DNA from: Planctomycetota bacterium | Lineage (GTDB): Bacteria > Planctomycetota > JACOTG01 | Direction: 5' to 3' | DNA: 64,000 nucleotides | NCBI GenBank assembly: GCA_016178505.1 | Contig: JACOTG010000184.1 | Coordinates: forward strand, 1 to 64,000 | Shown here: positions 25,901 through 34,300 of the stretch, piece after piece | Position numbering within the stretch: position 1 is the first letter of the stretch | Layout: each line of letters opens with the position of its first letter | Position numbers and translations under genes: made by a program | The notes under the pieces: generated by a model | The model's input: only the letters and a program-made list of their open reading frames with translations | The model's database searches: none | Told to the model about the DNA's origin: nothing

Positions 25901-26284
25901 CTGGCCGTCCGGCGTCCAGTCACAAAGCACTTCGTCATCGGGATGGTGCGTAACGCGGGTCGGCACGCCACCCGCGACGGGGATGAGGTAAAGATCGCGA
26001 TTGCCGTCGTAGTTGCCGACGAACGCGATCGTGGCGCCGTCCGGGCTGAATCGCGGCAGCAGCTCCTGCCCGCGGGGGCTCGAGAGCGGCGCCGCGACGC
26101 CGCCGTCGCGCGGCACGAGCCACAAGTCGTTCGCGTACTCGAACACGATCTCGGTCGCGCTGACGTCCGGATACCGGAGCATCCCCGCGTGCGGCCTCAC
26201 GTCCGCCGCCGGCACCGCCCCCCGCGGCATCAAGCAAGACGACGGCACGAACCACACGACGCCAGCGAGAATCAATCGATTCAT
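22982..26284 (-). CDS. Tricorn-type protease homologue 1 (PD40 propeller, PDZ, S41 protease)
   Basis: The 1100-residue protein has a signal peptide, then a PD40/WD40-like beta-propeller (for example ATEIVFEYANDLWLVPRDGG, PRFSPDGATIAFVGNYDGNRD) and a lysine-rich linker (EKKDDKTAEKKSDKPAE). After the linker come a tricorn C1-like region, a PDZ domain (GDFVLAVNGVPVDVSKDPW) and an S41-type protease domain with ALIIDERWNGGGQIPSRF and the serine loop LINQHSGSGGDAFPLYF. Tricorn proteases degrade peptides; this form is probably periplasmic. ATG 26284 gives the signal peptide; the longer frame upstream runs through a palindromic repeat. A paralogue lies at 34988-38656. Confidence 0.92.
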   Translation of the reverse strand: MNRLILAGVVWFVPSSCLMPRGAVPAADVRPHAGMLRYPDVSATEIVFEYANDLWLVPRDGGVAAPLSSPRGQELLPRFSPDGATIAFVGNYDGNRDLYLIPVAGGVPTRVTHHPDDEVLCDWTPDGQLLFYTNAFAGIRAQSRLFTVSPKGGLPVPLPFPIGANGAISADGRRVAFTPHSADDETWKRYCGGLATDVWLFDLVDHTSKRLTDWEGTDTLPMWHGDDVYYLSDQGPEHRLNVWMCDTKRSARRQVTTFRDYDVKWPSMGPGSSGRGEIVFQCGASLWLLDLASEKSHAVDVAIPGDRPTLRLHSVDASRFVARWSLSPTGKRAVCEARGDVWTAPAKKGAPRNLTHTSGVAERDATWSPDGHWIAYVSDATGEYELWITPSDGDGEARKLTSGSTCFRFGPSWSPDSKRIAFRDKTGAYWIHTIDGGETKTFDVDPRFTYRESSPGVAWSSDSRWIAYDRGSARNVNSTIWLYDTKSGETHEVTSGMFDDSSPVFDRTGDWLFFVSKRSFTPTYGELDKSFVYAGTQVILGAPLRADVKSPWAPKIDEETFGEKKDDKTAEKKSDKPAEVRIDLDGFEHRAILLPVKNGRFAKLAVNDKGQLIYARVPVRGSSDSPVVQLFDLGDEKNEEKTVAANAANFEISADGKKVLVVRDKTASMQDAAAGSTAENIVTADMAVTIDPREEWRQIFTDAWRIERDFFYDPGMHGVDWGSVRKQYAAMLEDCASREDVSFVIGEMIAELNVGHAYVWSVGDVEEGAKVAVGMLGVDFTLTDGAYRIAKIYDGADWDADARSPLRQPGVDVNEGDFVLAVNGVPVDVSKDPWAAFQETAGRATSLTVSRKSTLDAEARDVVVEPLASESTLRYRAWIEANRKLVDAQTGGRAGYIYVPDTGFNGQNDLARQFYGQTGKDALIIDERWNGGGQIPSRFIELLNRPVLNYFARRDGLDWQWPPDSHQGPKCMLINQHSGSGGDAFPLYFRQNKLGKVIGTRTWGGFVGISGNPDFIDGGRITAPTFGYYRTNGTWGVEGHGIDPDIEVIADPAKMLDGSDPQLDAAIAEILDELRTHPFVAPKKPPYPNRSGMGIRDEDK

Positions 26285-26301
26285 GAATCCCTCGTCCAAA
26301 A

Positions 26302-26349
26302 GGGTCAGACCCCAGACGACGGCGTTCCGGCTAACGGTGCCAGGCACGC
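26302..26349. repeat. REP/BIME-like palindrome cluster 2
   Basis: Just upstream of the tricorn 1 start lie GGGTCAGACCCC (26302-26313) and, after 13 bp, a unit with the core GGTGCCAGGCACGCGCTGCC (within 26327-26356). Module order and spacing match cluster 1. Confidence 0.68.
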
Positions 26350-26436
26350 GCTGCCGCCGCCCGTTCGAGCGGTCCTCATACGACGAATGACAACGCATGT
26401 TGTTTCGTCTTCGACACGTTATGCGATCATTCGCGC

Positions 26437-27615
26437 GTGTCCACTTCTTTGGAGATCGTTCGGGCGGCGTGCGCGGGGGAGGGCCTCGAATTGCTCGGCG
26501 TCGCGCGGGCCCATGCGTTGCCCGATCGTGCACGACGCGGGTTCGAGTCGTGGCTGGAGCGCGGCATGCACGGCGAGATGGCGTACGTCTCGCGCGGTGC
26601 GGCCGCGCGGTTCGAGCCCACGCGAGTCGTCGCCGGAGCCCAGTCGATCATCGTCGTCGGCGAGCGCTACGACTCGGGCGATCGACATCCCGTGCCCGAC
26701 GACCCCACGCGCGGCAAGCTCAGCCGCTACGCATGGGGCGACGACTACCACCGCGTTCTCGGGCGAAAGCTCGAGCGCACGCTCGAAAGGCTGCGCGCCT
26801 CGTGGCCGGGCGCGGGCGGACGATGGTACGTCGACACGGGCCCCGTGCTCGAGCGCGCGTGGGCGGAGGCGAGCGGCGTCGGCTTCATCGGCAAGAACGG
26901 CAACGTGATCTCGACGCGACTCGGCTCGTGGCTCTTCCTCGGCGTGATCCTCCTCGCCGTCGACGTGACGCCGACGCCATCCGCCGTGCCGCGCTGCGGG
27001 ACGTGCACGCGCTGCATCCCGGCGTGCCCCACGGGCGCGATCGTCGCGGACGGAGTCGTCGATTCGCGGCTGTGCATCTCGTACCTCACGATCGAGCTTC
27101 GCGGCGCGATCCCGCGCGAGCTGCGCCCGAAGATCGGATCGTGGGTCTTCGGCTGCGACGTCTGCCAGGACGTGTGCCCGTGGAACGCGCGGCTCGAGCG
27201 CACGCGGGCGGAACCGCGGCCCGACGTCGATCCCGCGTATCGCCCGCGCGGCGGCGAGACGGCGCCACGCCTCGCGGAGCTGGCAAAGCTCGACGAGGCG
27301 GCGTTTCGAGCGCGCTTCCGCGGCACGCCCGTTCTGCGCACGAAACGTCGCGGCCTCCTGCGCAACGTCGCGGTCGCGCTCGGCAACTCGCGCTCGCCGT
27401 CGGCGATGGCGCCGCTTCGACATCTTCTCGCCGACCCGGAGCCGATCGTCCGGGCGCACGCGGCCTGGGGCCTCGGCGAGATCGGCGGCGACGCCGCGCG
27501 CCGCGCGCTCGCGGAGCGTCGTGACATCGAGACCGACGCCACGGTTCTCGAGGAGATCGACCTTGCGCTCGTGCAAGCCCGCGGGCAAGATCGTGACCGT
27601 TTCGTCGGGAGATGA
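26437..27615 (+). CDS. queG: QueG, epoxyqueuosine reductase
   Basis: The 392-residue protein matches QueG throughout. It has an N-terminal cobalamin-binding region, GFIGKNGNVIST, and two ferredoxin-type 4Fe-4S motifs, CGTCTRCIPACPTGAI and CDVCQDVCPWN. A C-terminal HEAT-like segment follows (PSAMAPLRHLLADPEPIVRAHAAW). It reduces epoxyqueuosine to queuosine in the wobble position of GUN tRNAs. The start is GTG 26437. The PD40 gene begins 3 nt after the stop. No other queuosine genes are in the window. Confidence 0.94.
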   Translation: MSTSLEIVRAACAGEGLELLGVARAHALPDRARRGFESWLERGMHGEMAYVSRGAAARFEPTRVVAGAQSIIVVGERYDSGDRHPVPDDPTRGKLSRYAWGDDYHRVLGRKLERTLERLRASWPGAGGRWYVDTGPVLERAWAEASGVGFIGKNGNVISTRLGSWLFLGVILLAVDVTPTPSAVPRCGTCTRCIPACPTGAIVADGVVDSRLCISYLTIELRGAIPRELRPKIGSWVFGCDVCQDVCPWNARLERTRAEPRPDVDPAYRPRGGETAPRLAELAKLDEAAFRARFRGTPVLRTKRRGLLRNVAVALGNSRSPSAMAPLRHLLADPEPIVRAHAAWGLGEIGGDAARRALAERRDIETDATVLEEIDLALVQARGQDRDRFVGR

Positions 27616-27618
27616 ACG

Positions 27619-29646
27619 ATGGGGATTCGTGCTCGTTGTTTCGTCACGTGGACCCTTCCCGCTCTTGTCGCGTCGACGTCGTCAGCGCCTGCGCAAACAA
27701 CGGCGCGTGTCAGTGTCAACTCTGCGAGCGAAGCCGCGAACGGCTTCAGCGAACTTCCAATCATGACCCCCGATGGACGATTCGTGGCTTTCTTGAGCCT
27801 CTCAACGAATCTCGTGGCCGGCGATACCAACCAACTCATGGATCTGTTTCTTCGCGACCGAATGGCTGGATCGACGGTTCGTGTGAATGTCGATTCCAGT
27901 GGTCAACAGTCGGTGCACGCGATCAATGAAGAACCGCCCACAATTTCCGATGACGGACGTTTCGTCGCGTTTTCATCGACGGCGAACGACTTGGTCCCCG
28001 GCGACACGAACAATCGTTCCGACGTGTTCCTTCGCGACGTCATCGCCGCCAGGACGACGCGGGTGAGCGTCGATTCCTCGGGCGGTGAGACCGGTGATGA
28101 CAACCTCGGAAGCTGCTCACCGGCGATTTCCGGCGACGGCCGGTTCGTGGTTTTCGCCAGCAACTCCAGCCAACTAGTCCCCGACGACACGAATTCGAGC
28201 TTCGACGTGTTTCGACACGACAGCCTCACCGGTGTCACGATTCGGGTGAGCGTAGACGCGACTGGCAACGAGGGACACGGCGATAGCGGATACTGCGCGC
28301 AACCGCCCGATGGTTCCAATCGACTGGGCATATCCGAGAACGGACGGTTCGTCGCGTTTCAAAGCTTCGCCCAAGAGTTCGCGGGCCTCATCGTGAAGGA
28401 CGTCGAGTACGGCTCCACGGAACTGGTTAATCAGCGTGCGTTTCGTCCGTCGATCTCGAGTGACGGGCGCTTCGTCGCGTTCGAATCGAATTCCGATTCG
28501 ATCGTGCCCGCCGATACGAACGGTGTCCGCGACGTCTTCGTCCGCGATCGTGAAACTGGATACATCGAGCGCGTCAGCGTCAGCTCGAGCGGTGGGCAGT
28601 CCAACGATTTCAGTGGCTCACCCTCAGTGTCCGGGACGGGGCGGTTCGTCTCGTATACGAGCAACGCCACCAATCTCGTCGAAGGCGACATGAACGGTTC
28701 ACTTGACGTATTCGTCCACGACCGTCTCACTCACACGACGACGCTTGTCGGTCTGACTTCGACCGGCGTGCCGATCAGTTTGGGTTCGTCGGCGTCGACC
28801 GTCTCGGACGACGGTCAGGACATCGCATTCGCGAGCTATGGCAGAGACGTCGTCCCGGACCCGGCGGCGGGATATCCGGCGATTTTCGCTCGGCATCGAC
28901 CCCTCGTTTCGATCTCATCCGTGCAACCTTCCGTCGGCTCCGAAGCAGGAGGAGATGTCGTTCACGTGTTCGCGACCGGAATGACGACTGCAACGGACAC
29001 GCACGTCGAGATCGGATCCGTTGCGGTGAACATCGTCCGCGTCGCGCCAGACTCCGTGACGGTTCGAGCGCCCGCCGGCATGGGTCGAGCCGACGTCTCC
29101 ATTTCGAATTCGGTCGGGATCTCCACGCGCCGGTCGGCCTATGCGTACGTGGCTCCTCTGCTGGCCGCCCGTTACGGAAACGTCAATCAAGACGCGGGGG
29201 ATCGCGAGGACGTCTTGCTCTTGAACGCAACGGCGGGCGATCCTGTTGAACGTCGAATCGTCCTTCGACGTGACGCAGGTATGACCGCGGTCCTCCTGTC
29301 TCCGTCGAGTCGCATGAGATCCCGCTTTGCGATTTACGTGTGGCCTGGAATTCCAAACGAAACGACGCGCCGAGCGCAGCCTCGAGGTGTCGGGCTCACC
29401 GTTTTCCCAACGCCGCTCGACGTCGGCGCAGAGCCTCAGCCGGTGCGCATCCTGAATAATCTCGACACGCGACTCGGTCCATCGGCGACGACGGCTTCTC
29501 TGACACCGGCGATTCTCGGCAACCGTCCGGCAGGGATCGCGAGAATTGGAACCGTGACGCTCCAGGGCTTCATCGAAGACGACGCGTCCGCAATTCCACG
29601 TCACGTGAGCGTCACGAACGCAGTCGTGCTTCACGTGGTGCCGTAG
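27619..29646 (+). CDS. Secreted seven-bladed PD40-like propeller with IPT and shared C-terminal domain
   Basis: The 675-residue protein has a signal peptide ending near SAPAQ-TTA. Seven blades of about 55 residues follow, with the pattern SxDGRFVAFxSxxxxLVPxDTNxxxDVFVRDR; the fourth is degenerate. The acidic D-T-N loop repeats in five blades and could bind calcium. An IPT domain (VQPSVGSEAGGDVVHVFATGM) precedes the ~160-residue C-terminal domain (ARYGNVN to SVTNAVVLHV) shared with the Kelch protein and the PD40 protein at 42526. It starts 3 nt after queG with a weak GGGAG, so it may be read through from that gene. A surface or extracellular role is inferred. Confidence 0.87.
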   Translation: MGIRARCFVTWTLPALVASTSSAPAQTTARVSVNSASEAANGFSELPIMTPDGRFVAFLSLSTNLVAGDTNQLMDLFLRDRMAGSTVRVNVDSSGQQSVHAINEEPPTISDDGRFVAFSSTANDLVPGDTNNRSDVFLRDVIAARTTRVSVDSSGGETGDDNLGSCSPAISGDGRFVVFASNSSQLVPDDTNSSFDVFRHDSLTGVTIRVSVDATGNEGHGDSGYCAQPPDGSNRLGISENGRFVAFQSFAQEFAGLIVKDVEYGSTELVNQRAFRPSISSDGRFVAFESNSDSIVPADTNGVRDVFVRDRETGYIERVSVSSSGGQSNDFSGSPSVSGTGRFVSYTSNATNLVEGDMNGSLDVFVHDRLTHTTTLVGLTSTGVPISLGSSASTVSDDGQDIAFASYGRDVVPDPAAGYPAIFARHRPLVSISSVQPSVGSEAGGDVVHVFATGMTTATDTHVEIGSVAVNIVRVAPDSVTVRAPAGMGRADVSISNSVGISTRRSAYAYVAPLLAARYGNVNQDAGDREDVLLLNATAGDPVERRIVLRRDAGMTAVLLSPSSRMRSRFAIYVWPGIPNETTRRAQPRGVGLTVFPTPLDVGAEPQPVRILNNLDTRLGPSATTASLTPAILGNRPAGIARIGTVTLQGFIEDDASAIPRHVSVTNAVVLHVVP

Positions 29647-29835
29647 GTTTTTGCGTTCGCCGACTTGCCGCACGGCCTTCACGCGGTTGGACGCCATGCG
29701 AATCGACGTCGCCCTCGCTTCGCTATCGCTCTATTCGAGATATTGCGTTCGCCCGGGTTCACTCCTGCCTTCATCGTTTGGGGACTCGAGCACGTCGACT
29801 CGCGCCCTCGTCGCGGATCGAACGAAAGGCACGTG

Positions 29836-30608
29836 ATGCGTGGAGCCCGGCTTGTAGTCGCTGTGGCGATGGCCGCATCGCCAGCGGCAGCGCAAGTTCA
29901 ATTCGATGCGCCGCGGTTCTTCGAGACGGGGCGGAAGCCGATCGCTGTCGTCGCCACCGACGTCGACGAGGACGGTCACCTCGATCTCGTGACTGCGGAC
30001 TTCGGTAGCTCACGTCTGTCGATCTTTCGCAGCGACGGCAACGGAAACGTGTCGCTCTTCGGATTCGTCGGCGGGCTCCCGCGACCCGACGGCCTCGTCG
30101 CTTTCGACGTGAATGGCGATGGGCACGTCGATCTCGCGACCACGAGCACGAGCACCGTATTCTGCGTGCTCGGCGACGGGACGGGTGCGTTCACTCCTGG
30201 CGCCTCCGCAACCCTCGTCGGAGATGCCGTGTCTCTTCTCGGCGGCGACGTGGCCTGCTCGCCCCGTCGAGCCGCGCGCACGCGCGGTTTGCGCTGTACG
30301 CCTGGCCTGGCATTCCAACGCCGAGCACGCTTCGCGCACAGCCCGCGGGCGTCGGCACGATGACGTTCCCGACGCCGCTCGATGCCGGCGCGCGGCCGCA
30401 GCCGTTCGCCATCGGCAACAACCTCGCCCCGGGACTCGGCATCGCCACCTTCGAGACGATGCCCGCGCCGACCCGCGTCGGTCGCCTGCCGCGTGGTGTG
30501 CGCCGCCCGCTCGTCGTCACGTTGCAGGGCTTCGTCGAGGACTCCGCGTCGCAGAGCCCGCAGCACGTGAGCGTCACGAACGCCGTCGTGCTAACGGTGG
30601 CCCCGTAG
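29836..30608 (+). pseudogene. Decayed FG-GAP secreted protein with partial shared C-terminal domain
   Basis: ATG 29836 opens a signal peptide (MRGARLVVAVAMAASPAAAQ) and two to three FG-GAP repeats (ATDVDEDGHLDLVTADF, AFDVNGDGHVDLATTST) that run to about 30260 in one frame. From about 30263 the adjacent frame encodes the second half of the shared C-terminal domain, HARFALYAWPGIPTP onward, ending SVTNAVVLTVAP at 30608. Restoring one base in the CCCC run near 30260 would join the frames. Even so, most of the propeller, the IPT domain and the first third of the C-terminal domain are missing. This indicates an internal deletion plus a frameshift; a base-calling error could explain only the frameshift. 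Confidence 0.75.
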
Positions 30609-30906
30609 TCGAACGTCCGCCGGCCGACGCGACGCGCGTCGAATTTCGCTGACCCGGCTTCACCGAAGATGTTGTATAGTGCTCGGCCATCGGTGACCCG
30701 GATGGGCGCCGACAGGATCACTGGAGAGTGGACAGCCGTTCTCGCTTTCGAGTGGTGATGGTTTTCTCGTTCTTTTCCGACGAGGCGGCGGCAGTCTGGA
30801 GCGTCGCCGCCTGCGGTCGAGTTGTACCGGACCTGCGGCTGGGCGCGTCGTCTGGCCACGTTCTCGGTTCGGTGCGTCGTTCTCTATCTTGCGAGGAGTC
30901 GTTGTT
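30609..30906 (+). other. Leader region upstream of the RRM gene
   Basis: No convincing ORF lies in these 298 bases. A TATAGT hexamer at 30675-30680 is the best -10 candidate, with only a poor -35 (CTGACC near 30649). If used, the RRM mRNA would have a leader of about 220 nt. Long leaders are known for cold-induced RNA-binding protein genes in cyanobacteria; that parallel is an inference. Confidence 0.35.
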
Positions 30907-31224
30907 TTGAAGATCTATGCAGGCAATCTGTCGTACGACACGACTGACGAATCCCTCCGCCAGGCCTTCTCGGCTTTCGGCGAGGTCACGTCGGCAAACG
31001 TCATCAAGGACAAGTTCAGCGGGCAGTCCAAGGGCTTCGGCTTCGTCGAGATGCCGAGTGCATCCGAGGCGCAGTCCGCCATCGATGGCCTCAACGGCCG
31101 AGACCTCCAAGGTCGCAAAGTTGCGGTGAACGAAGCCCGTCCGCGGGCCGAGGGCACGGGCGGCGGCGGCGGCGGCGGATACGGCGGCGGTGGTGGTCGC
31201 GCAGGCGGCCGCCGCGGCTTCTAG
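30907..31224 (+). CDS. Single-RRM glycine-rich RNA-binding protein
   Basis: The 105-residue protein is one RNA recognition motif with RNP2 KIYAGNLSY (2-10) and RNP1 KGFGFVEM (42-49). A glycine-rich tail with arginines follows (88-105, GGGGGGYGGGGGRAGGRRGF). Bacterial homologues bind single-stranded RNA and are often cold-induced. I chose the TTG at 30907, giving MKIYAGNLSY as in homologues, with GAGGAG 8 nt upstream; a longer frame starts at TTG 30889. The gene is monocistronic and ends in a clear terminator. Confidence 0.9.
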   Translation: MKIYAGNLSYDTTDESLRQAFSAFGEVTSANVIKDKFSGQSKGFGFVEMPSASEAQSAIDGLNGRDLQGRKVAVNEARPRAEGTGGGGGGGYGGGGGRAGGRRGF

Positions 31225-31256
31225 ATAGCCGCCGCTCCACAGCACAAAACAAAAGG

Positions 31257-31293
31257 GAGGCGATCCCACTCCAGGGGGTCGCCTCTTTTTTTT
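31257..31293 (+). terminator. Rho-independent terminator of the RRM gene
   Basis: The arms GAGGCGA (31257-31263) and TCGCCTC (31279-31285) form a 7-bp stem, which can extend inward through TCCC/GGGG pairing. Eight T residues follow (31286-31293). Confidence 0.88.
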
Positions 31294-31309
31294 CGTGGCG
31301 TGAGCGCGA

Positions 31310-34300
31310 TCAGGGAACGTCGAACTCGACTTTCGCGGTCGTGGACGGAGTCACGGTCACGCGCTTCTCGATCGGTTCGATCCCAGGAACGGTGAGTCGC
31401 ACGACGTAGTCGTCGGGGGGAATCGCCATTCCCCAGTTGTCGAACGTCACGTGCTTCCACTCCCATGCGAGCGCACCCTCGCGCGTGCGGATCTCGAGCG
31501 TCGTTTCCGCCGCCAACTTCGCTTGCGATTCGGTCTTCGTCGGGTTCCCGCGACCGCGTCCGAAGAGGCGCTCGCCGCGCAGCTCGAGCTGGATGGTGCC
31601 GGCGGCGACGAACGGCAGCTCGAGGTCGAGATCGCTGACGCCTTCGGGGATCGAGAGGCGGCGATCGATGGGTGACGCGAACGTGACCGTGCGTCCGCCT
31701 TCGCCGCCCGAGTAAATCGTGCCCGCGTACTCCCAGCCCGGTTTCAATCCGGGCGTCGCGAACGATCCATCGCTCGCAACCGGCGCATACTCGCTTCCGC
31801 CGCCGTGGACTCCAAGAAAGACGATCTTCGCGTCGTTCAAGCACGCGCCGTCGGGCAGCCGCGCCACGCCGTGAAGCGTCACGCCGCGCTCGAGACGTAA
31901 GTCGAGCGGCGGGCTTGCGCCGCCTTGTCCGACGACGACGTCGCGTTGCACGAGAGGCGCGTAGCCGGGTGCCCGTGCGTACACGTTCCAGGTTCCGAAC
32001 GGCACCGACTCGAGGCTGAAACGCCCGGGTGAGCCCGAGAGCGTCGTCGTGCGGTTCGTACGATCGTTGTAGAGAGCGACCTCGAAGCGAAGAATCGGCG
32101 TGCCGCTTTGCCCGTCGTGAATCGAGCCTTCGACGCGAGCCGTCGGCTCCGACTCCGGATCGCGAGGGATCTCGAGGGTGAGACCGGTCGCATCGCTCGG
32201 GACGTTCGAGATGAAGGCGTGCGGATGCATCACGGTCCAGTAGTGCGCGGCGATGATGTGATACGGGCCCGGCGGAAGCCCGTGCGCTTCGAAGCGGCCG
32301 TCCGCGTCCGCGGTGATCTGTGCATAGCAGGCGAGTGGCGGCAGCGGAGTCGTTCGCGGTGATGACGAGGTGGAGGGGAGTAGGCTATCGATCGGAATGT
32401 CGCCGCGGTCGACGATGACCGTCGCGCCGTCAACGGCCGCGCCATCTCGGTAGAAGACGCGCCCCGACACGCGATGCTCGGGCTCGAGCATCACACGTAC
32501 CTCCGGCGGGTCGGTCGCCGAGGGCGCGAATTCCGGCGAGATCGCGATCGCGTGACCGACGGCCTCGACGAAGACACGCGCCGATTGAATCGATTCGAAC
32601 ACCATGAGCGCCGTGCCGTCCTCGTCCGTTCGTCCGGTCGGGTTTCCGAACCCATCTCTGCGAAGGAGCGCACCCCAGATGGGCTGCCCGTGCTCGTCCG
32701 CTACGTGGAAGACGGCGGCCGGAACCGTCGAGATTACGACATCCGGAGCGTTCGCTACGCGATCCGCGAGGACGTTCACTTCGACGGGCGCCGAGCTTCG
32801 GTTGTACGGCTGTTGCAAAACGGAGGCTCCAATCGCCACGACGCTTGCTGTAGTCCGCCATGCTGGAACGTCGGCAAGCTCGTATGCCCCCGATGCGTCC
32901 GTTAACGTTCTTCGTGCATGTGGAGTCAGCAGCACAGGGACAAAACCAACGTCGGGAATCGGCGGAAATCGTCGGATGTCTATCCTTGCGCCGGAGACTG
33001 GGGTCCCGAACGTGTCGACGACCCGTCCGCGAACGGTGGCCGTGCGACAGCACCGGAGCTCGACGTCGATCGTCGCGTCGTTGTCAGGGAGATCGAGGTC
33101 TTTTTTCGAAACGGCGTACCCATCCGCGAGCGTGCACAGACCGCCGAGATGGCGGGCCGTCATCGTGAGCGAGTGATCGCCCGCGGGATTCACGCCCCAC
33201 GCGGGCATGTGGGCGAATGCGAATGATCCGTCGGTCGCGGTCGTCGCCTCGCCGAGCACGCGCGGCGAGATCGGATTGCGAAGCCATGCGCCCGATCGAG
33301 TCGTGTGGGAGTACTCGTCGTCGTTCGACCACGCGATGACTCGGGCATTGGCCAGCGGCTCGCCGGTCTCTGCGTCGACGACGCGGCCGCGCAGGGTCGC
33401 GCCGCGAAGCAAGTACAGCGAACGCTCAGCGCCGTCTCGCCACGCGATGAACGACGGGCCGGCGAGGCACAGCGACGCCCACCCGTCCGCGGTCGCGAGG
33501 AGCGATTGGTCATACGGGCCGGTCGGGCTCTTCCACGTTGCCGACGGCAAGCCCTCGATGTGAAACGCTCCGTTCTTGCCGCTGACGGCCGAGCGCTCGA
33601 GCGCCGCGCCGAGGAAGAGTCCGCGCCACGCGACGCGCGCTCCCGCGACCGGCTCGCCGTCGAGGTTCTTCGCGACGCCGTCGATCGACGATGCGGGATC
33701 GAGCGTGATCGTTCGATCGTCCGCCGGGCGCACCGACTCGACGCCCGCCGGCGCGAAGCCTGTCGCATCGACGACGAGCGTGTGGAACGGCGCGTGCCCG
33801 CCGAGCGCGATCGTGAATCGCCCGCGATCGTCGGTGGTCGCGACGCGAAGGGGACCGGAGTCGGCGCGAGCTTGCGCGAGGTCGACGGCCTCTTCGACGT
33901 CGTCGGGAAAGCTGAAGACGCGCGCGCCCGCGATGTCGCGTTCGTCCCGGTCGACGACGTGCCCGTTGACGCCGTCGTTCGTGGCGACCGAAGCCACCGA
34001 TGCGCGTTCGCGATCGGACGGTTCGCTCGCGGTTGAGGCCGTCGTCGCCGCGCGCCGCCTTGCTCCGGAGTTCGCCGCGACGTTGACCGGTGTCGCGCGA
34101 TCTGACTGATCTCGCGTCACCCACCACGCGACGCCGAGCAGCACGACGACCGTCGCGGCGACGGCGGCAACATTCACTTTCGAGAACGCCGTGATCGGCG
34201 CGACGGGTGGGATGTCCTTCGGAAGCGCGATCGGAATCAGCGCGAGCGACCACGCGCGGCGATCGCCGTCGTGCGCATCGTCGAGCCTCCGCCGAAGCTG

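Noticed and set aside
30728-30910. 60-codon ORF just upstream of the RRM gene
   Set aside because: No ribosome-binding site, no motif, and it overlaps the RRM ribosome-binding site and start; the region is better read as a leader.
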